Counted from the first letter of the stretch, positions 1 through 12,060 are shown. The stretch is DNA of 64,000 nt from Podarcis raffonei (GCF_027172205.1 NC_070607.1:37470069-37534068), one strand, 5' to 3'. The notes: a model not told the origin generated them from the letters alone. Program-made: numbers and translations.

Positions 1-146
1 AAGAACCCAAGGAGCTGGTGTTTGTGAAGGGTACTGAGAGATGTTAGGAGACCCCAACTCCCCTCAGAGAGCGACAGTTCCCAGAGTTCCATGGGAAGAG
101 GGATTGATTGTTAAACTACTTAGAATTCCAGGATTATTTGGGGAAA

Positions 147-189
<43 letters not shown>

Positions 190-1805
190 TGTTTGTGTGT
201 GTGTGTGTTGATGCTAGTATTATGAAGCAAAACATTGCCATTATTGAACTTCTCAGAGGGAATGTGAGGGAAAGACATCATAGTCTACTAGTGCATTTCA
301 TTGTAGAATTGTAGGGTGTGCCTCATTAAGGATTCTTAACTCTCAAACAGAGGCAAAGGTGACAAATGGGTGGAACCAAGAATACCACAAGCTGAAGAAA
401 GCACAGGTGAAACTGCAGCATGGCTTTCCTCTCTTCTAAGAAGCAGCCAGTATGAATGAGAATCTGCTTTCAGTGTGAATAACAAAAACAGGTAAGAAAC
501 TGCTTGTTTGAGCAAAGCTGTACTAAGAATTGAGTAGCAGAGGGGAATGAAGGGAAGGCAGTGGTGTAGTGGAACAGGAAGTGGGTATGTGGGGAGAGAA
601 ACTTTGCTTATGGCCTTTTCTCAGGGCAGGAATGGTGTTATCTGCTGGAGCAACTGATGTACCTTCATTGGTCTGGCATGTGCATGGTTTCTAAGTTTGC
701 TTTGTGGAGAGAGTGGCTTAGAGGAAAGGTGCCTATATTTTGAGGTGGGGATTTAAGCACATTCCAGAACTTTAAGTTTGCGCATTTAAAGTGGATTCAG
801 GTGCTCTGTTACCCTAGTGCAAAACCACATACGCGAAAAGACTTCTTGCCGTTTGGAAAGTGACAGGGAAATGCATTGAAAATGTGGGATGAATGAATTA
901 TCAACAAGATGATGTGTAACACTTTCTAAAGAAATCAGAATGAGTGTTTCATGGAGATCAGACCTAGTCTAACCAACATGTAAACTTTGTGCCAGTAAGT
1001 AAGGATGAATGCTAAGTATTTAAACACGCCTCATCTGGAGGCACCTAGAGTTGCATCCTCATCAAAAGAAATCAGTCCCGAGCCCTTGATTATTTTCCTC
1101 ATTCTCATACTACATGTTAGTGGTTTAAATGGTAGCACTTCTTTGTACTTCTCTGCATTTTGTACTTCTATGTACTTCTTTCTTCTGTGCATTTGCAATG
1201 AAAAGCCAAAGGTTGCATTTCCACTAGGAAAAGGGGGTTTTTTTTTGGGTTGTATGCCATGTTAGTCAAGCTCAAAGTGGACCTGTTGAAATTAATGGAA
1301 ATGACTAATTTAGGCCCATCAATTTTAATGGGTCTCTTCTGGCTACAACTTCCTTGAATTCAACCTGATGTGTTTTACAAGTTACACCTAGGCCACCAAA
1401 AGCACCACTGAATTCAATGGGGCAAGCTATTCATAGGATTGCAGTCATGCCATATGGCTGATCAGGGATGCAATCCCAGGTCTCTCCAGCCAAGTTCTAA
1501 CAGGCCAACTATTACACCACCCTTTGGCAGCTCACGATTCTATGGAATGTCAGCTGATCCAGAGAAATTGGGAACTCTGCTATGTACTTTTGCTCTTTGA
1601 AGAGGAGTTGCTTTTCTAATGCAGTAATGGGGTCGCTTACCCAACTCCCATCAACCCCAGCCAGCTTGGCAGTTGTAGTCCCAACAAAACCTGGGCAGCC
1701 ACAGATTTCCCACCCCTAAATTAGGGTAAGGAACTGTTATGCTTTTGGTTTAGATATGCATACAGCAACACCCTCAAAACGGTGTAGGTGCATAGATATT
1801 CTTAC
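1..1805. other. IL12RB2 intron sequence, left edge
   Basis: No further IL12RB2 exon was recognised here. The stretch holds a (GT)n microsatellite at about 149-209 and a degenerate fragment near 1627-1700 of the reptile inverted-repeat element whose core reads 'actcccatca...ttgtagtcc'. The remainder shows nothing I can name. Confidence 0.5.
149..209. repeat. (GT)n microsatellite
   Basis: About 60 bases of GT dinucleotides with two TTTGT interruptions near the 3' end. Confidence 0.97.
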
Positions 1806-1885
1806 CTTCCAAAAAAGTGTAATATTCTGCATTTCAGAAGACACATCTTCCATTAAATACCAGACATCAATTGGCTGAAGTGGTA
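1806..1885 (-). CDS. IL12RB2: IL12RB2 exon, D4 first half
   Basis: This 80-bp exon reads PIDVWYLMEDVS...NITLFWK, matching human GMLDVWYMK...QISLFWK at the start of the third fibronectin III domain. The acceptor tttcatccag and the donor GTAAGA are good, and the phases (1 to 0) continue the preceding exon. This is the last IL12RB2 exon I can see before the left edge; the next exon was not recognised in 1-1805. Confidence 0.92.
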
Positions 1886-4800
1886 CTGGATGAAAGGAGA
1901 AAAAGGAGCTTTATAACACATTGCCTAGTTGATTTGGGTGTGGTTTTTGCAAAGTATTGGACAGCACATATAAAACAAATGGGAAGGAATAGTTGTTTTA
2001 TATAATGGCAGGTCCCCACTGAAGAATGAGGTAGGTTGGTGTAGTTGCCTGGCAAGCAACTATAAAAGACCCCCTGCACTTCACATAACCATGACCTAGC
2101 CAAATGACACTGGAGCTAATATTTTCATCCAAAAGATGCCATGGTGGTTGGGTCACTGTTGGAGCAAGCGGGGTTGGGGTAGGGGGAATAGTGGAAAGGT
2201 GATGTGCCTGAATGGCATAATCATCATGTGTTGTTGCTTCCTCCCCTTATTTAGCCATCTTTACTCTGTTTTCTTGGGTAACTGTATTATTACTTCCTCT
2301 ACAACCAGAGCAATTTTTTGGCTAGTTCTCCATGCTGACCTATGGCATTGTTTACCACAGAAACCAACCAGATCTTTCTGGGAAGCCCCTAAACCGAGAT
2401 GAGGGCAACAGCCCTCTCTCACTGTTGAATTGTCACACAAATGCATGCTGTCTCTGATTCCAGAGGCAGCAATAGCTATCATGGCTTGTAGCTATTGATA
2501 CCCTTATCCTCCATTTATTCCAAGCCCTTTTAAAAGGTTTGCAGGTACTACTATAAAATGTCAGTTGCCACAAAGGGGTGAGAGGGAGACGTTCACACCT
2601 CTTCCTGCATCTGTCAGTGACAGGAACTGATTATGTCACTAGTGGTCAGTGATGCAAGGGTGACAATTTATAGTAATGTCTTTCTGTGCTTGACAGAAAC
2701 CCACAAAGACATCAAAGACCATAAGCTACAAATTGCCATAGCTACAAATCGTTGCTAAAAGTTTTCTAAGTCACAGAGGAAATGAAAACTTTGTGGCATG
2801 GTTCTGTGCGATGGTCCAGTTTGAAGGAAAGCGGACGATGTTTTTTATAAGTATGAATCAGACTTACTCATGCAGTGGAACCTTCTCCTCTTACTTCCCT
2901 CCTGCAGCCTCCCGTATACCCTCAAAATCTGCTCTAGAGGCTTGGAGGACCCTCTGGGGCAGATATTGGAGCCTGCAGGGAGAGGACAAGGCTGGGAAGT
3001 TCTGTTGTGTAGGCCACACAACATTGGTTCCGCATCCTTGCTGTGTTAGTGGGTATTCTGCATGTACACCTTGTTGCTGATTTGTGATGACTGCTATGAG
3101 AGCTTTTCACTATAGACCCTTGATTCTTCTGATCTAGTCTTGTGTATCTGTTTAACTGAACAGAGAAAAATATTTCTTTCTTATGTCTTGTTTTGTTGCT
3201 TGGGTCTCCAGGCCATATGAATATTATTTCTATTCCTCACCGAATTCCTATGAGATGATAGTTTGGCTGCAAGCATGAATGTGTTATCTGATTTCTACAT
3301 AGGTACAAAAATAAATGCTAGGCATTTCAAAATTGTATCACCTGCTTCTGTTTGAAACAATATACTCCAGTCACTCCATAATCCTTTGTTGGGCAGGAAC
3401 CTGCAGGAAACCTGGAATTCATATGCTGTATCTGGCTTCAGGTCATGTAGATAATATCTTCTGCTGTTTATATTTTCAAGCTTGAATGAAAAGGAAAATA
3501 CAGTGAGCATCAAAATACAGTGAGCATCAAAACTGTTTTTCTAAACCAAGTGCTGGGCCACTGTTTCCCAGACGTGGGTCTCTAGCTGTTTTTGGACTAC
3601 AATTCCCATCATCCCTGACCGCTGGTCCTGCTAGCTAGGGATGATGGGAGTTGTAGTCCAAAAACAGCTGGAGACCCTAAGTTTGGGAAACACTTTGCTA
3701 GGTCAATACAGGATCGCAGTACTGTATACTACTAATTGCTGAATGGAACAAATGGTGCATTTCCTTTACCACAAGCTCTCATCCTGTCTCTTCAGAGGTG
3801 TGTGTAACTGAGGAGTAATTAACAGTGTTGGCACCATTAGCACCTCATTAACCCATTAAAGTTGAATGGAACGGCAGGTTGTGAGGTCATTTCTTTCACT
3901 GTCACCTGGAGAATCACATGATTTTTTACCTTATGCTTGGTGGTGGTACATTTAGGTAATTTTAGACCTTATGATCCTGGTGGGGGCATCTATTTGCATT
4001 GGGGTGGTTAGAAAGTGGCACTTCAGACACATAGCTTCCGTCGTCCCTGGCTGTTGGTCATGCTAGCTTGGGCTGATGGGAGTTGGGAGTCCAGACAAGG
4101 TTAGCCACCCCTGCCTTATATGGTAATGGACTTCACTTCATTTCCTTAAGTGTGTTTTAGGACAGCCCTTCAGTGTTTAGGGGCCCTCCTCTTCCTTCTG
4201 CTGACAGGGGCCCTGGACATCAGCCCAAAGCCCTTCTCTAAATGCAGTACTGCTTTTACTATGATGAACTCTATGAGTGCAAGATTTACATATTATCTGT
4301 AGGCCTATAAAATGGTGAAGAAATGTATAGAGGAGCCTAGCGCCCAGGAACTTCTAGGTTCCTTGCTTCTATCAGTAGAAATCCATTTAGAAGTATGAGC
4401 TAAGTTGGTAACTGGGTTGTGAGTCTATGAAAAGTTGCCTGTTCCTGATCTGAAACTAGGATGACTGCGGAATTTGAAGTGTGTGTGTTGTGTACACACC
4501 AACCATATTTTTCTATGCTGCTTCTTTTTCATCCTTGCAGTGTTCAAACAAGTATGTATACACAGGATCATCTATGAGCAGGTTGTCCTGAGAGATATCC
4601 CAAGTCTAGTAATCCTGAGATAAATATTCAAAACTTAATTCTGCTCTTAATTCCTTCAGTATGGGTTGCTTAGGTTGTGTGTGGAAAGAGGAATTTACAT
4701 TACTGTAGATAATTTGTAAACAACCAAGCCATTTTGCCACGTTAGTAATACAAGAATACATTTAGAAAACATTACCATGGTCCAAGAGTTGCTGTTCATT

Positions 4801-7800
4801 GGTTGGTATCTTAATCTAAAGTGTTGTGCCTCTTGTTGATCTTGCCACGAAATGCTGCAGTTTCTTGCATCAAAACCATCAAATGCCACTGAGAGGTTCA
4901 CGGGTGCGTGCGGCTTCACTGATTTATGGTGACCAAAAATACATTTGAAGGAAATGAAATAAATGAAGACCCAGAAGTTAGTATTCTTTAAATTGCCAGT
5001 GGCCATACACAGAAAGCTTATACTAGTGATCCTTATTTTTTGAGGAATGAGCTGTGGACCCCTCTACTGGACTGGGAACTGCTCGTGAAAACATATTGCG
5101 TCCAGCAATGTAAGCTATTTTATGAGTCCATTCCTGTTGCTGCACTAGGAGCAGCCTGGTCAGCTGTATTACATGGGGAGCCTTGACCATGTTCATTTAA
5201 AGAAGAGGACAGAGTCCAGCTCCTTCCCCCCACACCCTCACAAAAATAAATAACAGATGTCCCAGTCAAATACAAATGACTGACTGGTAAAATGCCGATA
5301 TGTGCTGGCATGCATTAGCCCCTCTGCATTTTCACCTCCAACTGTTCTTTATTCCCACTGCTATATATCACTGTTCTTGATAACCTATTATTCTAACTAT
5401 ATCTCTACTTGGGACAATTAGGAGTACAGGTGGCTAACAAATCTAAAAGATAAACAGCACCTCTTTTTCTCTTTATGGGCGTCAGATTTTAATGGAAGCA
5501 GGCAGGTTCCACTGCAAAGGACTTTGCCACCATGTGCTTTTTCAAAAACACGCTAAGCAATATGGCCACTACGTTAAGTCCTCCCTCTTCACATGACTCA
5601 CTCATATGGGAACTCTGAAATTAAGGCTTTAAAAAATAAATAAAAAGGTGATTCAATGTTTCGTGTGTGAGTCAGTGCTGATTAATAGTACTGCCGTTCT
5701 CACAAGTTAACTACTCAACTGTAGCCCGAGTTTAACACGTCATTCTCTGTATACAGCATTTACTTTCATTTCTGAACAATTGTGTCCTATCGCACAGAAG
5801 CTGCACACAACCCCCCTATTTCTGATATACTGTGATAGAGTGGGAGCCTGCCGTTTAGACAAGAAAGCAAACAATCACCACTGACGGTAGGAGCCAAATC
5901 CTAGGGGGCAAGATCCTTTCGCGCCCTCCCTAAAATATTTGAGGGGGCCAGGCCACCCCAAAGTTGACGGGCATTGTCATTCAAATAGTGTGTGTGTGCT
6001 GTGTCTTGTAATTGATTATGTGGGTGGGGCTTATCTGCCCCGCCCCCAATATTTTATTCAAGCTGGCACCTCTGCCACTGACCAAGTGAATTTTGGCACA
6101 GGTTTCTTTTGTTTCATTGGCTTTTTGGTGGGTGAAAGGAAATTGCACCCAAACAAATGCTCTCTAGAAAGCCTTTGGAGTGCCAGTCAAATAATATGAA
6201 TTTAATGGAGGCAAATTCCTGACATTTACCTATGTCAATTAATGTGAATTGAATTGGTTGGGAAGAAACCTTTCCCAGTCCATTGGTGGCATTGATGACA
6301 ACTGTATAGGTGGACTGAAAATTCAACTTCACTCTGAGCTCTACTGAGCCATATGAGCTATTTTGATTCCTTTCATCTTTCCATACTGTTGCTTCATTGG
6401 TGTTTCCATTTGTTAGCCTGCAATAGAAAGATAAACCTGGATGAATAGGTCATCCCTTTTCTACCCTCAAAGAATTTTGCTTTGTTGCTGAGATTAGAAT
6501 AATTTCACACCCATAAAACATTGTGCGACAGTTAATGGAATACTGCTCAGTACTATATTATATACAGTCAATTGACACTTCTGTTTAGCAGATTACATGA
6601 TCTGAACCCAGAGCTGCTTAGGTCCAGGAGTTGGGGCCATAGCAGATGACACAATTAGCAACCCACAAAGTAGTTCAGAAAGTAGCAAGAAAATCCTAGA
6701 AGGAAACAGTACAAAACAATACATGCAAGTCCATTTGTGAAGGACTAACCCAGATGCTTTCACAAGGAGACATGTTTCCAGCACAAGTGCAATATTCTGC
6801 TGCTGGTGGGGCTTTAGGAGGTTAAGGTAGCAAGAACTCAGGCAACAGGCAGGTGCAAGTGAACAGGAATACAGTAAAAACTGAGACACAAGTGAGACTT
6901 ACTGTAATGTATAGTTAGTATCAAGGTAGGTATAGTGTCCTTTATCCCAAGTGCAAATAGTACTTCCATCCTTTCCATGCTGAATGCAGAGTATATTTTT
7001 GGGCTGGGCTGGAGGAACTTAAAAGGAGACAACGTAAGTGGCTTAATATTTGTTAATATGAATCCTTCCTTTGGCATCTAGGACTTGTATTTATCCATTT
7101 ATTCTTAATTAAATAGGCCTGTAGATTACATGTTTGTAAAGAGTTCATATTTGCTTATTTCATTATTTTTATTAGGAGAAAGTGTTAAGTGCAAAATAGG
7201 ATTGTGTTGGTGACCCAAAGTTCTAAAGCATAATTCAGAGTCCATCAATGAATGACTGGTATAGAGGCATAGAGGGATGTGGGGGGGGTGTGGATATCTA
7301 GTGATGATCAGATTTTGCCTGGTGCAAAAGTGCTTGTAAAACACTCTCTTGCTGTAACAAGTAAATGCTGCACAAAAGTAAATTTACTGCAAAAAGAAAA
7401 AGAAAGTGGGGGAGAGGAATGCCCTGAGTCTGATGCCCTTTTTATGCTAAGAGTTTGGTGCGCAATATAATATTACTAAAGAATAAAATAGCTGAAAAAA
7501 TAAGATCCCCCCCTTTACACAGGTCTGAAAATATGGAATGACTACCCCAAGCTATGTCCCATTGATTTCAATGGGAAAGTAAATCACTGGCTTAAATCTC
7601 TTTGATTGAGAATGGGATTTATAAATGCTTGACTTCTAGCTGGATTGTGCTGCTGGGCGCAGGCCATTGATGTCTCTGTGAAAAGCCCCACTCAGTTAAA
7701 AAAAAAAAAGTATATGGAAAGAATAATACCTCATGTTTCTATGACACAACATTCCGTTCCTCAATAAATGAAAGTTATTGAGTGAAAGGCACCAGAGTCT

Positions 7801-8178
7801 CTTGATTTTGCCATCCCTGCTGCCATGTTATATTATATATTTTGTGTGTGCACACACACATATTGTCTGTGAACACCGGCAAAACACTTACAGACAAAAG
7901 CACCTCCTTACTTCCAACATCGACGTAAACTCCACATACGATCACTTTCCTTTCCTGCCGAGAACTCCGTTGGCATTTGAACGTCTGCCTCCCAAATGTG
8001 TGCAGTGAAATGTGAGCACTGACCAAAAAGCCAGAGCTGCTGCTTATTGCTGAGTGGTTGTGTAAAATAGTTATTGTATGTTTGTTCTGCAAATTGCTAG
8101 ATGATCCACTGTTGTTTAGCCAGCAGGACAGAATCACAGTTGATCCATTTGACACGACTGTGTCACTAGCATTCATGC
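1806..8178 (-). CDS. IL12RB2: IL12RB2, interleukin-12 receptor beta-2 chain, partial gene (7 exons seen)
   Basis: Type I cytokine receptor chain that pairs with IL12RB1 to bind IL-12 at the cell surface and signals through JAK2/STAT4 (family knowledge). Seven exons are read on the minus strand: 7912-8178 (Ig-like D1), 6903-7017 and 6230-6417 (D2), 4776-4918 and 3342-3480 (D3 with a WSDWS box), and 1806-1885 (first half of D4), plus the rest beyond the left edge. Intron phases run 1,2,1,0,1,0 without a break. The peptides follow human IL12RB2 closely, for example LKPDTAYEFQVSCRF beside human LKPFTEYEFQIS, and DVWYLM...LFWK beside DVWYMK...LFWK. It lies downstream of IL23R on the same strand, as in mammals. 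The signal-peptide exon is not identified and must lie above 8,178. The remaining D4-D6, membrane and cytoplasmic exons should lie left of the window. Six exon blocks are certain by phase and homology; the exact 5' edge of the Ig exon is ambiguous. Confidence 0.92.
3342..3480 (-). CDS. IL12RB2: IL12RB2 exon, D3 second half with WSDWS box
   Basis: It encodes YLHDLKPDTAYEFQVSC and then GLWSDWS, the WSXWS signature of class I cytokine receptors, ending TEA plus one base (phase 1). Human has LLDLKPFTEYEFQIS...GSWSDWS. A 17-bp tandem duplication lies just upstream of the acceptor (see findings). Confidence 0.95.
3497..3530. repeat. 17-bp tandem duplication next to an IL12RB2 splice acceptor
   Basis: The unit atacagtgagcatcaaa occurs twice in direct succession, 17-50 bases upstream (in gene sense) of the acceptor of the WSDWS exon. 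On the gene strand each unit carries tgctcac, which resembles a branch-point sequence. Confidence 0.8.
3560..3702. mobile_element. Inverted-repeat MITE (hAT-like), 'ttgtagtcc' family
   Basis: Two long complementary arms (about 3585-3625 and 3640-3680) contain 'ggactacaattcccatcat' and its complement, with outer ends cactgtttcccaga / gtttgggaaaca. The same core recurs, complete or halved, near 4035-4115, 13204-13333, 14899-15034, 22853-22968, 28285-28335, 31812-31958 and 40850-40970. Imperfect 8-base flanks (tgctgggc / tgctaggt) suggest hAT-type target duplication. It lies in an IL12RB2 intron. Confidence 0.75.
4776..4918 (-). CDS. IL12RB2: IL12RB2 exon, D3 first half
   Basis: It begins with a split valine codon and VKPHAPVNLSVAF and continues to HFRLRYQPMNSNSW, matching human LNRLRYRPSNSRLW. 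The exon is phase 1 to phase 0 with a GTAATG donor. It forms the ligand-proximal half of the second fibronectin III domain of the receptor module. Confidence 0.93.
4919..6229. other. IL12RB2 intron
   Basis: No exon is seen. A GC-rich patch at about 5890-6075 (ending in gccccgcccccaatatttt) has the look of a degraded short interspersed repeat, but I cannot assign it. Confidence 0.4.
6230..6417 (-). CDS. IL12RB2: IL12RB2 exon, D2 second half
   Basis: It encodes the second half of D2, including STYTVVINATNGLGKVSS and the terminal FTLIDI, like human FTAKVTAVNSLGSSSS and FTFLDI. It begins in phase 2 after attgcag and ends in phase 1 at a GTAAAT donor. Several N-glycosylation sequons are visible (NSS, NAT). 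Confidence 0.93.
6903..7017 (-). CDS. IL12RB2: IL12RB2 exon, D2 first half
   Basis: It translates to PPAQPKNILCIQHGKDG followed by STICTWDKG and ends TNYTLQ, which aligns with human APEQPQNLSCIQKGEQG...CTWERG...EYTLQ. The paired cysteines and the CTW signature are those of the first fibronectin III domain of the cytokine-receptor homology module. It starts in phase 1, ends in phase 2, and has a GTAAGT donor. Confidence 0.93.
7912..8178 (-). CDS. IL12RB2: IL12RB2 exon, Ig-like domain D1
   Basis: This exon encodes the N-terminal Ig-like domain, with NGSTVILSCWLNNSG matching the human LLGSTVNITCSL strand and a downstream FKCQ...VCGVYVDVG matching FVCK...ICGAEIFVG. The donor is GTAAGG after phase 1. 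I chose the acceptor at 8179-8180 (gggag) because it gives phase 1, which is the phase of the equivalent IL23R exon. An alternative AG a few bases upstream (tatag) would give phase 2 and is less likely. Confidence 0.85.
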
Positions 8179-8839
8179 CTCCCCTATAATGCAGGAAACA
8201 AACATGACATGTGCTGCAATAATTTATTGGAAACTTAATCAACTTTGAATACCGCAATGGAAAATTGCTTCACATATTGCCTTTATATGGTAAGAGAAAT
8301 GTGTTCTAAATCAGGGTGTCTGGAGCAACCATCCTGATGCTGACGGCTGTTACCCCCCCCCCCCCATGAAAGGATATTTTTGTCACCATATACTGCTAAA
8401 CTTTAGAATTAAGGTTGAAACCTGCCAATCCAGCATGCTGTGATTGGGAAGAAAACTCCCTCTCTCAAATGACTGATCAGCTGCAGAATGGTGGGATCAA
8501 TTTCATCCCCGTCACAGGGGATCCCCATCGCCCACACTTAACTTTGTTCCGTGCTTTCTAGACACAGGTCTGGGCTTTCCAGGTCCTCTTGTCTAGCCCT
8601 TTACATAACTAATCGCACACCCCAAACCCTGTGCTACCAGCATGCCTGCTGCTCTTGCCTCCATCATTGTTTAGATTCAGGCAGACGATCAGAAACCCCC
8701 CACCTACAGGTGTCTGTTTCCCTTGCAATGAATTCCTGTGTCACTCAGGGCAGCCAGATTCCATGGGGTTTGGAGGGGGACTGAGCCTTGCTTCTTGTGA
8801 AGAAAGGAGATTAAGGGGAAATGATCCCTTCTACAACTA

Positions 8840-9166
8840 CTGTATTTTTCTGTGTATTAGACAAGGTTTTTTGACTCAAAAAGCATGTCAAAAAACGGGG
8901 GTCGTCCAATACACGGATATTGGTATGGGGGGGGGAGAAGCAGTGTGCCTGCCAGCCAGCCGGTTGGCGGGAGCGCAATTTCCTCCGATGCTGCTGTGCA
9001 TGGGAAACGATCTCTAGGGAGTGTTTCCTGCCCGCAGCTGCGTGAGGGGGTGGGGGGAGACGCTCAACAACTTTGGGCCATCTCCCCTCCTTTTCTTAAA
9101 ATTGAGTCCCCAAAAATGGGGGGGGGGTCTTATACATGGGGGTGTCTTATAGACAGAAAAATATGG
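8840..9166. mobile_element. Tc1/mariner-like MITE ('ccgtattttt' ends)
   Basis: The ends ctgtatttttctgtgtatta and the complement of agacagaaaaatatgg form terminal inverted repeats, and the element is flanked by TA on both sides, as expected for Tc1/mariner insertion. Related copies lie at 27942-28200, 32301-32469 and 59062-59221. There is no coding capacity. Family assignment rests on the TA flank only. Confidence 0.7.
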
Positions 9167-9514
9167 TATGTGCCTGGCAGGCCTGATATTATATAATTAC
9201 AACGTAGGGAGCAAGTGAATTCTTTCAGTGTATATGCAGAAATAATACGGTTGGTGCTCATTTTTGCTTGAACAGTTATATTTTCCAGTGATTTGATCCT
9301 AATTAATTAATTTAGGGCTTGTCCATTAATTTTTCGGCTTGCCCTGTGCTTTCTAGGTAGGGGGTCTGAGCAGTTTTGTGTTTGCATTGCCCCTTCACCC
9401 AGGAAAACTTGTGCTTTAGCACTGAATCGGAGCAAATGTCAACGCATGGAAAACCTGATTGACATTTACTTCGATTCAGCAGTAAAGAGTGGGTTTTCCT
9501 GTGGGAAAGTTGTG

Positions 9515-9793
9515 TAGGGTTGCCATACATCCTCCTTTTCCAGGACAAGTCCTCCTTTTCAGTTAAATTTCTGTTTGGGTAGATCTTTTGAATTTGCCAA
9601 AATGTCCGGGGAGTTTCCTTTTGCACTGAATTTTCCTGTGTCACTCTCTGGTGCCCTGTGTCACTCTCTGGTGTGTCATTCCCATGCGCACCCCACCATA
9701 GCGTGGCCTTGTTCCCGCATCCCCTCCCCCCTGCCCCAGTTTCTGGCAAATGTGTCCTCTTTTTTTCTTCTTCTTCAAAATATGGCAACCCTA
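9515..9793. mobile_element. MITE with 'tagggttgccata' inverted ends
   Basis: It begins tagggttgccata and ends tatggcaaccct followed by a, a near-perfect terminal inverted repeat, with 'cctccttttccagga' and its near-complement just inside. A related copy interrupted by an L1 end is at about 48281-48763. A 19-bp tandem duplication (cctgtgtcactctctggtg) lies inside at about 9635-9675. Confidence 0.7.
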
Positions 9794-10207
9794 GCTGTGG
9801 GACATACTCAAGTTTGGATGAGCCCCTACTTGCAATCAAAAGCAACAAATGAACCATCTTATTGTAGCAGGACTTCTCAATAAACTGTAAAGTATATATG
9901 GCCATAGGGCAGATTCCTGCACTCTTGCACACAACTGAAAATGGCTGGAAACAATTATGGAAAATGAAATAATCATATCCCTTAAGGCTTAAGTAGTTCC
10001 TGTGTCAATATCAATGCAGGTTCTTTAGAGATAATTCAGCCTGTCCTTTTATCTGCAATTACAATTGCTGCAGCAATAGGCCCCACAGTCAATATGCAGT
10101 TCCTAGTAGGTAAATCTATGGATCGGCTCTGCAGAGTGCTATACAACTAGGAACTCTGATGGGTGGTTCTTAACAATGTTTTTAGCCTAATACATAAACA
10201 GAATACT

Positions 10208-10232
10208 TGTGAGAGAGAGAGAGAGAGAGAGA
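10208..10232. repeat. (GA)n microsatellite
   Basis: About 25 bases of uninterrupted GA dinucleotides. Confidence 0.95.
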
Positions 10233-10484
10233 GCGCAATGCTACTCAACTGTTTACTGTTGCAAGCAACTGAGCTCCCAAAATGTACTCCTAGATTGAGA
10301 AAAGGAAAGGAAAATGTGATGCTTTCTGATAGAACAGTTCAAATAAAAGTCCCCCCAAATGAGCAAGGTTTCTTAACAGATGGAAACTCACTGTGGCAAA
10401 GACAGTAGTCCCCAAAGGGTGCTGCGACTGGGATTTAGTGGCAGCCTGATAAAAGGTTGGTTGGGGACAGTATGCATTTGAATA

Positions 10485-10640
10485 CCAGTGTCTGGAAACT
10501 GCAGGAGGCGAGAAGGCTCAGGACTCGCTTGCGGGCTTTCCATAGGTGTCTAGTTGACCACTGGGAAAACAAGATGGTGGACTAACTGGGCCACTGGCCT
10601 GATCTAGCAGGCACTCCTTATGTTGTTATGCTCATCACTC
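10485..10640 (+). repeat. LINE/SINE 3'-end fragment
   Basis: The phrase 'gggctttccataggtgtctag...gatggtggactaactgggccactggcctgatc' is shared with 49060-49165, where it ends in the same 'catgttctta' tail. This marks an interspersed retroelement 3' end in plus orientation. The exact family is not assigned. Confidence 0.55.
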
Positions 10641-11714
10641 CCAACTGGGGATGGTACTATGCATCACGACGATAGCAGGCCATGTTATTTGCATTCATGA
10701 GGATCTAGGCTTAACCTCTGAAACCTCCAACTTAAAAGCACGTTAGATAGCAGGTGGTGAGAGAGACCTCTGCCTAAAGCCTTTGGGACTTGCAAGAGGT
10801 CAGAGTAGACTGTACTGGGCCAAAGGGAGCCAATCGTCTTACTTGGTAGGAGCATCTTCATGAGAAGGTTCTCAGGTTTGCACCTGCCATGCACAGAACA
10901 CTTCCAGGTTTAGGAATCCTACTGTTTGGGCCAAGGATCCCCCCCCCAACCCCAAATAGTGAAGCCACTGCATTTGTTTGGGATTATAAATACTTACCTA
11001 TTCCCATGTGTACTAAAAGCCAAACCTTTAACGGAACATGTGCTGTGAAGAACATCTTGATGCATGGGTTTTTGCTGGGGTTTGCTTGCCCTGTTTTAAA
11101 ACAAACAAATAAATCTCTGTGGTGGGGGGGCGGAATAACCCTTTAGTTACTCATCAAAGGTAATGGGGTTGAGGGATCTTTTCTACTTCTCAGAAGAGGA
11201 AGGCAGAGCTTCTCCACCACCACATCCCAAGCTCCTGGGACTTTTCAGTGCAACGTTGAGCATCTGGATTTTACAAGAAATAACAGACCGTTACAATAAA
11301 ACATGAAGCTCATTCTAGGAGCAGGGCCTAATTTTAGGGATTCCCCAGCTCTTTGTAATTTTTTTATTTTTTATTTTGCCTTTCATTAGCAATATTTCTT
11401 GGGTTTCTTTTCTGGTTCATGAGCAAATGCTGCTGCTTCTCTGTCTTTTCTGGAAGCACAAGTGCTTAAACAAAAACAGAGAAACAGAATCATTCCAAAG
11501 GTCATAGCAGCCTTTGGGTTGCATCAATTCAGATAAACATCCTAGTGCTGATTTTTTCCCAAAATGTGCTGCTCATAGCGTTAGAGTTGCCAGGTCCTCT
11601 TTGAAAAGAGGGTGCCTGCGTCAGGGCGGTGGGCAACCTTCTATCAAGAACCACATTGCTGGTGGCGGGCAGACCCAGAGATGAAGATGTTTTGGATTAA
11701 CTAATCCAGGATAT

Positions 11715-12060
11715 TGTTATGTACTAACCTTGGATCCTAGAACAATAGGCAAGTAGGATCCTAAAATGCAACAACTGATTGGCTTGCAGGAGAAGACCAA
11801 TCAGGCTCCAGGAAGAAGTTAATCAGCTTGTTAGGCTGGTAGGATCATAGAATGCAACAACTGACTGGCCTGCAGGAAAAGACCAATCAGGGTCCAGGAG
11901 GGAAGCAGAATCAGCCAATCAGACGGGACTCATTGTGTAAATAATGTATATAAAAGCCTGAGGTTTGGGGGGCAATTCAATCACTGTTTTACAAACTACA
12001 ATAAAGAGCATGAAATCAGATACAGACTGTCTTGCTTCTATTTTCACCATGGGTACCACA
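11715..12060 (+). mobile_element. Solo LTR of an endogenous retrovirus-like element
   Basis: A 346-bp unit starts TG (tgttatgtac) and ends CA (ggtaccaca), with 5-base flanks gatat/gataa as a probable target duplication. It holds CCAAT-type boxes, a TATA box (tataaaag at about 11948) and a polyadenylation signal (aataaa at about 12000), in the order expected of U3-R-U5 on the plus strand. Two diverged 60-bp direct repeats (11753-11812 and 11839-11898) each carry a gaccaatcagg box. No internal retroviral genes adjoin it, so it is a solo LTR. This is a fossil; its age cannot be read without sister copies. Confidence 0.75.

Noticed and set aside
108-314. 68-codon plus-strand frame
   Set aside because: It is a Cys-Val repeat translated from the (GT)n microsatellite.
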